DNA of 64,000 nt from JAJFUV01 sp964384215 (lineage in GTDB: Bacteria; Acidobacteriota; Terriglobia; Bryobacterales; Bryobacteraceae): contig CAYLLB010000007.1 in assembly GCA_964384215.1 (NCBI GenBank), positions 1-64,000 on the forward strand, written 5' to 3'. A model generated the notes under the pieces. It had not been told where the DNA came from, did not search any database, and saw only the letters and a list, made by a program, of their open reading frames with translations. The translations under genes and the position numbers were made by a program. Position 1 is the first letter of the stretch. Each line of letters begins with the position of its first letter. Shown in pieces: positions 8,593 through 16,171 of the stretch.

Positions 8593-10103
8593 ACTCGCGA
8601 GCGGACTTCTACAAGAAGTTGGCGGACTTAGTCACTCGTAGTGCATTGGAGATCAGTATGAGCATCAGGCTTTCTGACGGACGGGAAATTCCCATTGAAA
8701 TGCATAAGATCCGCATCGTGCAGAAGGTGCGGTTACCTCCGGTCCGGGACCGGCTGCGGGCGATCGAAGAAGCCGGCTACAACACGTTTCTTCTTCGGAC
8801 GCGCGACATCTTCATGGACATGTTGACCGACAGCGGCACCAACGCCATGTCGGACAATCAACTGGCCGCCATGATGGTCTCCGACGACGCCTACGCCGGC
8901 TCGGAGAGCTTCTACAAGCTCCAGGATGCGGTTAAGGAAATATTCGGTCTTGAATATCTGCTTCCGGCGCACCAGGGCCGTGCCGCCGAACATTTGCTGG
9001 CCAAGACCTTCGTGAAGCCGGGCAAAGTGGTGCCGATGAATTATCATTTCACAACCACCAAAGCCCATTTCGAGCTCGCGGGGGGAACCGTCCTGGAACT
9101 CTACACACCCGAAGCGCTGAATACGCAGAGCACATGCCCATTCAAGGGCAACATGGATCTGGACAGGTTGGAAGCGGCCATCCGCGAGCATGGGCCCGAA
9201 AACGTCGCTTTCGTGCGGATGGAGGCCACCACGAACCTGATTGGAGGGCAGCCTTTCTCGCTCGCCAACTTGCGTGAGGTGAAGAAGCTGATCGGGCCCA
9301 TGGGTATCCCTCTGGTCATCGACGCCAGCCTGATCAGCGAGAATGCGTACTTCATCCACGAGCGCGAAGACGGCTATCAGAATAAGTCCATCAGCGACAT
9401 CATCCGCGAGATGATGGCGGAGGCCGATCTCTGTTACCTGTCCGGGCGGAAGAGCTGCAGCGTGCGCGGCGGGTTCATTGCTACCAATAACAAGACCCTC
9501 TTCAACGCCATCCGTCCCTGGTTGCCGGTCTATGAGGGCTTTTTCACCTATGGCGGCATGTCGAGCAAGGAAATCGAGGCCATGGCCGTGGGCGTGCGTG
9601 AGATGACGGACCTTGAAGTGGCAGGAAGCTCCGCCGACATGATCAAGTACTTCGCGGAACGCCTGATTGCGAATGAGGTTCCGGTGGTGACGCCTCCTGG
9701 CGGCCTGGCTTGCCACCTGGACGCCGGAAGATTCATTCCAAATATCCCGCAGTTGCAGTATCCGGCTGGAGCCCTAGGGGCCGCTCTGTATCTGACAAGC
9801 GGCATCCGCGGCATGGAGCGGGGCACGGTTTCGATGGATCGCGACAAGGAAGGTAATGACGTTCCTTCCGACATGGAGCTGCTTCGGTTGGCTGTCCCGC
9901 GGCGCGTGTTCACGATGTCTCACATCGAGTACGCGGTCGACCGCGTGAAGTGGCTGCTCGCTCACGCCGACTTGATAGGAGGTTTGAAGTTCTGCGAGGA
10001 GCCTCCGGTGCTTCGATTCTTCGCGGGCAAGATGGAACCTCTGGACGATTGGGGCACCAAGCTCGCTGAAGCCTTCGAGAAAGATTTCGGCCCGAACTGC
10101 TAA
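8589..10103 (+). CDS. Tryptophanase / tyrosine phenol-lyase family PLP enzyme, divergent
   Basis: 504 residues from GTG 8589, or 481 from the ATG at 8658, which has GGAG at good spacing; known enzymes have about 456-475. Clear family motifs are LTDSGTNAMSD, DDAYAGS, AHQGRAAEH, FTTTKAHFE, GMERGTVS and LRLAVPRRVFT. The PLP lysine is K288 in SGRKSCSV. The family carries out PLP-dependent beta-elimination of tryptophan or tyrosine. Two changes stand out: the arginine normally next to the cofactor in the DATR/DAAR motif is leucine (IDASL, L248), and the residue after the PLP lysine is Ser instead of Asp. Substrate is therefore uncertain. A terminator-like hairpin follows at 10114-10135. Confidence 0.8.
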   Translation: MNSRADFYKKLADLVTRSALEISMSIRLSDGREIPIEMHKIRIVQKVRLPPVRDRLRAIEEAGYNTFLLRTRDIFMDMLTDSGTNAMSDNQLAAMMVSDDAYAGSESFYKLQDAVKEIFGLEYLLPAHQGRAAEHLLAKTFVKPGKVVPMNYHFTTTKAHFELAGGTVLELYTPEALNTQSTCPFKGNMDLDRLEAAIREHGPENVAFVRMEATTNLIGGQPFSLANLREVKKLIGPMGIPLVIDASLISENAYFIHEREDGYQNKSISDIIREMMAEADLCYLSGRKSCSVRGGFIATNNKTLFNAIRPWLPVYEGFFTYGGMSSKEIEAMAVGVREMTDLEVAGSSADMIKYFAERLIANEVPVVTPPGGLACHLDAGRFIPNIPQLQYPAGALGAALYLTSGIRGMERGTVSMDRDKEGNDVPSDMELLRLAVPRRVFTMSHIEYAVDRVKWLLAHADLIGGLKFCEEPPVLRFFAGKMEPLDDWGTKLAEAFEKDFGPNC

Positions 10104-10113
10104 CGTTTTCCAA

Positions 10114-10135
10114 GGGGCGGCTTCCCGGCCGTCCC
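10114..10135. terminator. Hairpin between convergent genes, probable bidirectional terminator
   Basis: GGGGCGGC (10114-10121) pairs with GCCGTCCC (10128-10135) around a six-base loop, 8 bp with one G-U pair. It lies in the 37-bp gap between two convergent genes. There is no long T run, only TTCCC, so intrinsic termination is plausible but weak. Confidence 0.45.
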
Positions 10136-10140
10136 TTCCC

Positions 10141-10425
10141 TCACATCAGGAAACCGCGCCAGACGTTGCCCGAGTGGTCACGCAGGATGATTCCGAAACT
10201 GTCGGAGATGCCCGAGACGGTCTTACCGTTGGAGTCCCGGAAGCGGTAGTGTACGGTGTTATCGTCCTGGCGCTCCGCCGTGCCGCGCCAAACGTTGCCG
10301 TACTCATCACGCAGGCGAATGAAATCACCGTCGCCGAAGCCGCTTACACTGTGGTGTAACGACGTCGCGAATCGATAGTAGCCGCCTTGCACGGATGCAG
10401 TCCCTCTCCGCTTCCGGTAAATCAT
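10141..10425 (-). CDS. Small protein made of two tandem 33-residue repeats
   Basis: 94 residues, not recognised. Residues about 16-48 (YYRF...SVSGFGDGDFIRLRDEYGNVWRG) and 59-91 (HYRF...TVSGISDSFGIILRDHSGNVWRG) align without gaps, giving a repeat consensus of YRF-x7-VSG-x6-I-x-LRD-x2-GNVWRG. The repeats look like all-beta modules. No signal peptide or membrane helix is present. A perfect TATAAT lies 8 bases before the ATG on the minus strand and no Shine-Dalgarno sequence is visible, so a leaderless transcript is likely. Function unknown. Confidence 0.55.
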   Translation of the reverse strand: MIYRKRRGTASVQGGYYRFATSLHHSVSGFGDGDFIRLRDEYGNVWRGTAERQDDNTVHYRFRDSNGKTVSGISDSFGIILRDHSGNVWRGFLM

Positions 10426-10482
10426 CGATTTCGATTATAGGAAACCCGTGCCGCCGAGGCGATCCGGGAAAGGCTTTAGTAC

Positions 10483-11499
10483 TTACTTGTCTGACGCCTT
10501 AGCACCGGGCGTGAGCACCGGCTTCAGTACCGCCACGTGCAACGGTTCCATGACGCGTACCAGCGCCTCGAACATGCGCTCATCTCGATACAGGCCAGTG
10601 ATCGCGCCGCCCGATCCGGCAAAATTCGACGAGGCGCCCACCTCGCGCGCCCGGTGTATCATCTGCAGGTTTCCGTCGCTGAGCCTGTAAAGGCGCGCGC
10701 GCAAGTCGAAATTCGCGTTGATCAGGTCATTCAACGTTTCAGCGTCTCCCTTGAGCAACGCTTCGCGGCCTTCGCTGGCGTAACCCGCCCACGTCTGCAT
10801 GGCCTTTACAACGACCGGATCGCCGGCCTGCCAGCGGCTGCGAACATCGCTGTGAAAGACCTCCGTCCCTTCGCTCAGGCTGGTGCGATAGGCGAGATAG
10901 ACATTCTTGAGCAGCGAAGGGTCCAGCGGCTCATAGGCACCGTAACCTTGGCGTTCCATAAGGTCCTTGGAGAAATCCATGTATACCAGGCCCTCGTAAA
11001 CCTGGATCACACGATCCTGCAGGCCGGCGGGTACGCCCAGTTCATGGGTCTCGGCTTCCAGGGCAAGATTGGCAAGCACCGGTTTCGGAATGTCGACTTC
11101 GAAGTACGTGCACAGACCCCGCAGCACGGACACGATGATGGCGCTTGAACCACCCATGCCCAAACGCATGGGAATGGTGGATTCGTATTCGATGGTGAAA
11201 TTCCGGTCCGGAAGATCTATCTTCTCGGCGCGGCAGTAATCCGTGAAGCGGACGATCGCCGCCTGAATGATGCGGATGCCTCCGTAGTAGCCGCGCCAGC
11301 GTATGGTCGCGTGGAGATCGTCGAGGCTTTCGAAGACCGGCATATCGGCCTTCGACGCCTTGATCTCCAGCCGCGCGCTGGGATAGATGAGCACGCGGGC
11401 GCGGAAGTTCCGCGCCAGAAACGAGATTGTCTTTCCGAAATAGCCGTCGCTCGGGTTGCCAAGCAACGCGGCCCGAGCGTAAGCGTATGTCTCAATCAT
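10483..11499 (-). CDS. GHMP-family sugar kinase, glucuronokinase-like
   Basis: 338 residues. GHMP motifs are present: an N-terminal ALLGNPSDGYFGKTIS, the phosphate-binding loop LGMGGSSAII near residue 127 and the C-terminal SSNFAGSGGAITGLY. Throughout its length it follows plant glucuronokinase rather than galactokinase or mevalonate kinase: GNPSDGYFGKTISF, GYYGGIR, then GVPAGLQDRVIQVYEGLVYM and NFDLRARLY. The expected reaction is ATP-dependent C1 phosphorylation of a sugar acid such as glucuronate in the cytoplasm; the substrate is inferred. No UDP-sugar pyrophosphorylase is adjacent. It is divergent from dtd with only 35 bp between starts. Confidence 0.75.
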   Translation of the reverse strand: MIETYAYARAALLGNPSDGYFGKTISFLARNFRARVLIYPSARLEIKASKADMPVFESLDDLHATIRWRGYYGGIRIIQAAIVRFTDYCRAEKIDLPDRNFTIEYESTIPMRLGMGGSSAIIVSVLRGLCTYFEVDIPKPVLANLALEAETHELGVPAGLQDRVIQVYEGLVYMDFSKDLMERQGYGAYEPLDPSLLKNVYLAYRTSLSEGTEVFHSDVRSRWQAGDPVVVKAMQTWAGYASEGREALLKGDAETLNDLINANFDLRARLYRLSDGNLQMIHRAREVGASSNFAGSGGAITGLYRDERMFEALVRVMEPLHVAVLKPVLTPGAKASDK

Positions 11500-11534
11500 T
11501 CGGACTTGCCCCCGTATTATGGTACTTATACCAT

Positions 11535-11984
11535 ATGCGTGCCGTCGTTCAGAGAGTGAGTGAAGCTCGCGTAGTGGTGGATGGAACCGTTACGGGCTCG
11601 ATCGGCCGCGGCCTCGTCGTGCTCCTGGGCGTGGGACAGGACGACACGGAAAAGGATGCGGATTACCTGGCCGACAAAGTGGCGGGGCTGCGAGTCTTCC
11701 CCGACGAAGCCGGCAAGATGAACAAGAGTGTAGCCGACTGCGGAGGCGCGCTTCTGATCGTTTCGCAATTTACTCTTTACGGTGACTGCCGAAAGGGCCG
11801 CCGACCCAGCTTCGACCACGCAGCGGCTCCTGAGTTAGCCAACCGGCTCTATGAGTATTTCGTTGCGCAGGTCCGCCGCCGATCCTTACGGGCGGAGACC
11901 GGGGTGTTTCAAGCATGCATGGCGGTTCATCTGATTAACGACGGACCTGTGACGCTCATTCTCGACTCGAACCGGGTTCTCTAA
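11535..11984 (+). CDS. dtd: D-aminoacyl-tRNA deacylase
   Basis: 149 residues, the usual length. It hydrolyses D-amino acids from mischarged tRNAs in the cytoplasm as a homodimer. Diagnostic motifs are MRAVVQRV at the start, GVGQDD, IVSQFTLYGD and the cross-subunit LINDGPVT near the C terminus, the last two forming the chiral pocket. I start at ATG 11535 because it gives the conserved N terminus; an open frame continues upstream to 11427 but that part is not family-like. It is transcribed away from the GHMP kinase. Confidence 0.95.
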   Translation: MRAVVQRVSEARVVVDGTVTGSIGRGLVVLLGVGQDDTEKDADYLADKVAGLRVFPDEAGKMNKSVADCGGALLIVSQFTLYGDCRKGRRPSFDHAAAPELANRLYEYFVAQVRRRSLRAETGVFQACMAVHLINDGPVTLILDSNRVL

Positions 11985-12061
11985 CACGTAAGATAGGTAA
12001 TCCTCCCGGAAGAAGCTCGCCGCACGGTTACGAAAGTGTCTATCTACCCTACTGGCAGTAA

Positions 12062-12090
12062 TTGACATCGCGGCCCCTTCGCCGAATACT
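12062..12090 (+). promoter_or_regulatory. Consensus-like sigma-70 promoter for the small basic protein
   Basis: TTGACA (12062-12067), a 17-bp spacer, then AATACT (12085-12090). Transcription would start near 12097, immediately before AGGAG and the ATG at 12108. One of only a few full TTGACA promoters I found in a non-coding gap of this window. Confidence 0.6.
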
Positions 12091-12107
12091 GGATGGTAGG
12101 AGTAGTG

Positions 12108-12377
12108 ATGGCGAGATTTAGTAAGTCCCTGGAAGAAGCCGCCTTCTTGACGGCAGCGCTGGAAGGCCTGGAACTGCAGAAGGCGCGCATTGAGGCGCAA
12201 ATCGCCGAAGTGAAAGCCATGCTGCACGGCAGGAGGCCCAAGGCTGCGGTACAGGAAGCGGAAGCACCGGCGCCTAAAAGGCAATTGAGTTCCGCCGCGC
12301 GCAAGCGCATCGCCGCGGCACAGAAACGCCGTTGGGCGGAGTTCCGCAAAAAGAAGAAGTCTGGCGAGCAGAAGTAA
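12108..12377 (+). CDS. Small basic coiled-coil protein, candidate nucleoid-associated protein
   Basis: 89 residues. Residues about 5-43 form a heptad-rich helix (LTAALEGLELQKARIEAQIA). A Pro/Ala linker follows (EAEAPAPKRQ), then a strongly basic end, ARKRIAAAQKRRWAEFRKKK. An oligomerising helix, a flexible linker and a basic tip is the layout of H-NS-type chromatin proteins, and the R-x-R-I-x-x-A-Q-x-x-R-W-A pattern recurs in small basic proteins of related bacteria. DNA binding is inferred. AGGAG with a 5-base spacer fixes the ATG at 12108 over the ATG at 12093. Confidence 0.6.
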   Translation: MARFSKSLEEAAFLTAALEGLELQKARIEAQIAEVKAMLHGRRPKAAVQEAEAPAPKRQLSSAARKRIAAAQKRRWAEFRKKKKSGEQK

Positions 12378-12410
12378 GAGCGGTTCGCGAGCCGTGCCGT
12401 ACTTAGTCCC

Positions 12411-13667
12411 TTAGGCGGGCCAGCGCCTCAATCCCTTGGCACCGATATCGGTGCGATAGTGAGCGCCCTCGAAGTGTACATGGCCGGCGGCGGCGTATGC
12501 TTTGGCGATGGCTTGCTGGAGTGTTGCGCCCGGCGCGGTAATCCCCAGGACACGGCCGCCGGAAGTCTCCAGGCCGGACGCGCCCATCCGCGTGCCCGCC
12601 TGGAAGACCGTGGCCCCTGCGGCTTCGGCTTCCTCGATGCCACTGATTACGTCACCCACGCGGGGTTTGCCGGGGTAGCCGGCAGCAGCCAGGACCACGC
12701 ACACGCTCGGGTCGGCGGTCCAGGCAGGCGCCGCCTCGCCCGCCAGCACCGCCGCAAAGTCCCCTTGCATGCGGAGCATTATGGGTTGCGTCTCCGGATC
12801 TCCCAGACGAACATTGAATTCGAGGACCTTGGGCCCGCCGGCTGTCATCATCAGCCCGGCGTACAGGAAACCGGTGAACGGAGCGCCCTCCGCGGCCATG
12901 CAGTCCACTGTGGGTCGGACAATCGTATCCATGATGCGCCGCGTCATGGGCTCGTCCAGGATCCGGCTGTCGCAGTAAGCGCCCATCCCGCCGGTGTTCG
13001 GCCCGCGATCCCCATCGAAGACGGCCTTGTGATCTTGCGTCGGCAGGAGAGCCACCGCGTTCTTGCCGTCGCAGAGCGAAATGAAACTGACTTCCTCTCC
13101 GGTCAGGAACTCTTCGATGACGACGCGGTTCCCCGCCGTCCCCACCAGCGCACCGGACAGCAAGCCGCCCACCGCCTGCTCCGCTTCGTCCTTGCTCTGC
13201 GCGATGATCACACCCTTGCCCGCGGCCAAGCCGTCGGCTTTCAGGACTACCGGGTAGCCGAAAGCGCCTAACTGCTTCCGCGCATCTTCTATGTTGTCCA
13301 CGGTGACCGACCGGGCCGTTGGAATGCCGGCGCGGGCCATGAACTGCTTGGCGAAGACCTTGCTGCCTTCCAGTTGAGCGGCCGCGCGTGTAGGTCCAAC
13401 AATCCGCAGGCCGCGCGCCCGGAAAGCATCTACTACACCGGCTACCAGCGGCGCTTCTGGTCCCACCACGGTGAGGTCGGCGCCTATTTCGGTGGCTAGC
13501 CTCAAATAATGATCGGGAGTCGAGCCGCCCGGCGAAAGACATTCCGCCACGCGCGCTATACCGGGGTTGCCCGGCGCTGCATAGACTTTTTCGACCGACT
13601 CGCACGCGGCGAGCCTCCACGCGATGGCGTGCTCTCTTCCACCACTCCCGATCACGAGAATCTTCAT
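12411..13667 (-). CDS. purD: Phosphoribosylamine-glycine ligase (GARS)
   Basis: About 418 residues, normal for PurD. It joins glycine to phosphoribosylamine using ATP, the second step of purine synthesis. The N-terminal loop GSGGREHAIAW, the ATP-grasp motif LKADGLAAGKGV, DHKAVFDGDRGPNTGGMGAY and FNVRLGDPETQP are all present. I start at the ATG giving MKILVIGSGG; another ATG four codons upstream (13679) is possible. No other purine gene is next to it. It is divergent from mnmG, with about 100 bp between starts. Confidence 0.95.
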   Translation of the reverse strand: MKILVIGSGGREHAIAWRLAACESVEKVYAAPGNPGIARVAECLSPGGSTPDHYLRLATEIGADLTVVGPEAPLVAGVVDAFRARGLRIVGPTRAAAQLEGSKVFAKQFMARAGIPTARSVTVDNIEDARKQLGAFGYPVVLKADGLAAGKGVIIAQSKDEAEQAVGGLLSGALVGTAGNRVVIEEFLTGEEVSFISLCDGKNAVALLPTQDHKAVFDGDRGPNTGGMGAYCDSRILDEPMTRRIMDTIVRPTVDCMAAEGAPFTGFLYAGLMMTAGGPKVLEFNVRLGDPETQPIMLRMQGDFAAVLAGEAAPAWTADPSVCVVLAAAGYPGKPRVGDVISGIEEAEAAGATVFQAGTRMGASGLETSGGRVLGITAPGATLQQAIAKAYAAAGHVHFEGAHYRTDIGAKGLRRWPA

Positions 13668-13771
13668 ACCGATTTTCATGATAGCAACCGGGCCTCTATT
13701 CCATAGCGACAATGAGACGCGCCGCGGGAGCGATGCCGGCCGTCCTGTCCCCGGCCGGTACAATGGTACTG

Positions 13772-15586
13772 ATGCGGTCTTCGTTCGACGTAGTGGTGAT
13801 AGGCGCCGGTCATGCCGGCTGCGAGGCGGCCCGGGCTTCGGCGCGCATGGGCCTTCGCACCGCCCTGCTCACCATGAACCTGGACCTGATCGCGCAAATG
13901 AGCTGTAACCCGGCGGTGGGGGGCATCGCCAAGGGTCACATCGTCCGCGAGATCGACGCCCTGGGCGGCATCATGGGTGAGTTGACGGACCGGGCCGGGA
14001 TCCAGTACCGTCTTCTCAACACCAGCCGTGGACCGGCCGTATGGAGCCCGCGTGCGCAGTGCGACAAAAGGTTGTACCGGTCGCTCATGCGCGAAATACT
14101 AGAAACAGAACCGAATATCGTGTTATTGCAGGCCGAGGCGGAGGCCATTTGTCTTGAAGGGGCGTCCCGGCGCCGCGTTTCCGGGGTGCGCTTGCGGGAC
14201 GGCCGGACGCTTTCGGCCCGCGCCGTCGTGGTGACCGCGGGCACCTTTCTCAATGGCCTTGCGCACGTCGGCGAGACAACCTACCATTGCGGCCGCAACG
14301 GGGAGCCTCCGTCGGACTTGCTGGGCGAGCAACTGCGCGGCCTCGGACTGCGTTGGGTGAGGCTCAAAACCGGTACGCCCGCACGGTTGGACGGGCGCAC
14401 CATTGACTGGTCCCGTTTCGAGCCCCAGGCGGGCGATGCCGAGCCGACGCCGTTCTCGTTCCTAACCGAACGCATCGACCGCAATCAGGTCCTTTGCCAC
14501 ATTGCCTACACCAATCAGGTGACCCACCGCATCCTCCGCGAAAACATCCACCGCTCCCCGTTGTTCAGCGGCCAAATCCACGGGGTGGGCCCGCGCTATT
14601 GCCCTTCCATCGAAGATAAGGTCGTGAAGTTCCCCGACAAGCTCCGGCACCAACTGTTTCTCGAGCCCGAGGGACTGGCCACCCACGAAACGTACATCAA
14701 CGGTTTGTCGACAAGCATGCCCATCGACGTGCAGCAGGCTGTCATCGCGTCGATACCCGGCCTTGAAAACGCGGAGATCATTCGACCGGGGTACGCCATC
14801 GAGTATGACGCCATAGATCCTCGCGAACTCAACCACAGTTTGCAGGTGAAGTCGATCGACGGTCTCTTCCTCGCTGGGCAGGTGAACGGTACTTCGGGAT
14901 ATGAGGAAGCCGGGTGCCAGGGACTGATGGCCGGCATCAATGCGGCGTGCACAATAAAGCACCTTGAGCCCGTCGTGCTTCGGCGCGACGAAGCCTACAC
15001 AGGCATCCTGATCGACGACCTGATTACGAAGGGTGTCGACGAACCGTATCGCATGTTCACCTCGCGCGCCGAATTTCGCCTCCATCTCCGCATCGACAAC
15101 GCGGATGCCCGGCTGACGCCCATCGCCATCCGCCTCGGTCTCGCCACCGAGGAGCGGAGGAGACTGTTCGAGATGAAACAGGCGCAGAGGACGCTGCTTG
15201 AAGCCGCCCTTGAAGGCTCGCCGGCGAAACTCGACTGGCTCAAGCAGACCGGGAACCGGATCTCCGGCATTCAGGACTGGATCCGGCAGATTCTTGGTCC
15301 GCAACCAGTGCGTGGACTGCTCACTACGGTTGAGACCGAGGTCAAGTACTCCGGGTACATCACCCAACAACGCCGCCAGATCGAGAGATTGCGGGCATCG
15401 GAAAGCAGAAACATTCCAGAGGCTTTTTGTTTCAAACAAATTCCGGGGCTCTCGTGTGAAATCCAGCAGAAACTGGAGCGCGTGCGGCCCGCCACCCTGG
15501 GCCAGGCCTCCCGAATTCCCGGCGTGACACCCGCTGCCATCGCCATCCTGGATGTTTACTTGAATCTTCAGCAGCAAGCCCGATGA
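13772..15586 (+). CDS. mnmG: tRNA uridine 5-carboxymethylaminomethyl modification enzyme, FAD subunit
   Basis: 604 residues. With MnmE it installs the cmnm5 group on wobble U34 of several tRNAs. Visible are the FAD dinucleotide-binding motif VVIGAGHAGCEAA, CNPAVGGIAKGHIVREIDALG, and NGTSGYEEAGCQGL near residue 375. TACAAT lies 7 bases before the ATG at 13772, and no Shine-Dalgarno sequence is present, which favours this start over ATG 13763. It overlaps rsmG by 4 bp (ATGA), the classical gidA-gidB order next to parAB. Confidence 0.95.
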   Translation: MRSSFDVVVIGAGHAGCEAARASARMGLRTALLTMNLDLIAQMSCNPAVGGIAKGHIVREIDALGGIMGELTDRAGIQYRLLNTSRGPAVWSPRAQCDKRLYRSLMREILETEPNIVLLQAEAEAICLEGASRRRVSGVRLRDGRTLSARAVVVTAGTFLNGLAHVGETTYHCGRNGEPPSDLLGEQLRGLGLRWVRLKTGTPARLDGRTIDWSRFEPQAGDAEPTPFSFLTERIDRNQVLCHIAYTNQVTHRILRENIHRSPLFSGQIHGVGPRYCPSIEDKVVKFPDKLRHQLFLEPEGLATHETYINGLSTSMPIDVQQAVIASIPGLENAEIIRPGYAIEYDAIDPRELNHSLQVKSIDGLFLAGQVNGTSGYEEAGCQGLMAGINAACTIKHLEPVVLRRDEAYTGILIDDLITKGVDEPYRMFTSRAEFRLHLRIDNADARLTPIAIRLGLATEERRRLFEMKQAQRTLLEAALEGSPAKLDWLKQTGNRISGIQDWIRQILGPQPVRGLLTTVETEVKYSGYITQQRRQIERLRASESRNIPEAFCFKQIPGLSCEIQQKLERVRPATLGQASRIPGVTPAAIAILDVYLNLQQQAR

Positions 15587-16131
15587 CGATGCCACTGGAC
15601 CAATACCCGGCGTTGCGCAAGCATTACGAATTGCTGCGCCGCTGGAATCCCAGACTCAACCTGGTGTCGCGCCGGTCGCTTGCTGATGCCGAGGCTCGGC
15701 ACTATGGCGAGTCCCTTCTACTCGCCTCGAAGCTGCCCGCAGGCTCCCTCCGCGTCGTGGATGTTGGCAGTGGTGCTGGGTTTCCTGGTTTTGTGGTCGC
15801 CGCAGCCCGTCCTGACTGTCTGGTGACGCTCGTGGAGAGCGATCAGCGGAAGTGCACCTTCCTGCGCGAGGTTAGCCGCGGCATGCCGAATGTACGCATA
15901 CTTCCTGTGAGAGCTGAGACGGTTCAAGAGCAGTTCGACTGGCTCACTATGCGGGCGGTGAAATGGAACTCAGCGCTCGCCAGCCTTGCCACCGCATACG
16001 CTCTTCTTCTTGGCAAGGAAGACGCAGAGCAACTCTCCAGCGCAATATCTTGGGATTTGATTGAACGCTTGCCGGGCACCGGGGCGCGAGTCCTGTGTAT
16101 CGGTCACAATGTTCCACGTGAAACAATATAG
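15583..16131 (+). CDS. rsmG: 16S rRNA (guanine527-N7)-methyltransferase
   Basis: 182 residues, slightly shorter than the usual 205-215. A SAM-dependent Rossmann methyltransferase that makes m7G527 in 16S rRNA. The SAM motif is VVDVGSGAGFPGFVVA, followed by LVESDQRKCTFLREV and the RAE/FDWLTMRAV region. The start overlaps the mnmG stop (ATGA). The last codons (NVPRETI, then TAG) are written by a parS site at 16110-16125, so the C terminus seems constrained by DNA-level function. Confidence 0.92.
   Translation: MTMPLDQYPALRKHYELLRRWNPRLNLVSRRSLADAEARHYGESLLLASKLPAGSLRVVDVGSGAGFPGFVVAAARPDCLVTLVESDQRKCTFLREVSRGMPNVRILPVRAETVQEQFDWLTMRAVKWNSALASLATAYALLLGKEDAEQLSSAISWDLIERLPGTGARVLCIGHNVPRETI
16110..16125. 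promoter_or_regulatory. parS: parS site 1 (inside rsmG 3' end)
   Basis: TGTTCCACGTGAAACA matches the bacterial parS consensus TGTTTCACGTGAAACA at 15 of 16 positions. It lies at the very end of rsmG, just upstream of parA. ParB would load and spread from here. Confidence 0.9.
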
Positions 16132-16135
16132 CTGG

Positions 16136-16151
16136 TGTTCCACGTGGAACG
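16136..16151. promoter_or_regulatory. parS: parS site 2 (rsmG-parA gap)
   Basis: TGTTCCACGTGGAACG is a second parS-like palindrome 26 bp from the first, centre to centre, ending 20 bp before the parA start. It has three mismatches to the consensus. It overlaps the region where the parA promoter must lie, so ParB binding may also repress parAB. Confidence 0.75.
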
Positions 16152-16171
16152 TGTTGTGATACGATGTCCGC

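Noticed and set aside
16164..16171. ATG at 16164 as parA start
   Set aside because: It is out of frame with the Walker A motif; the in-frame choice is TTG 16172.
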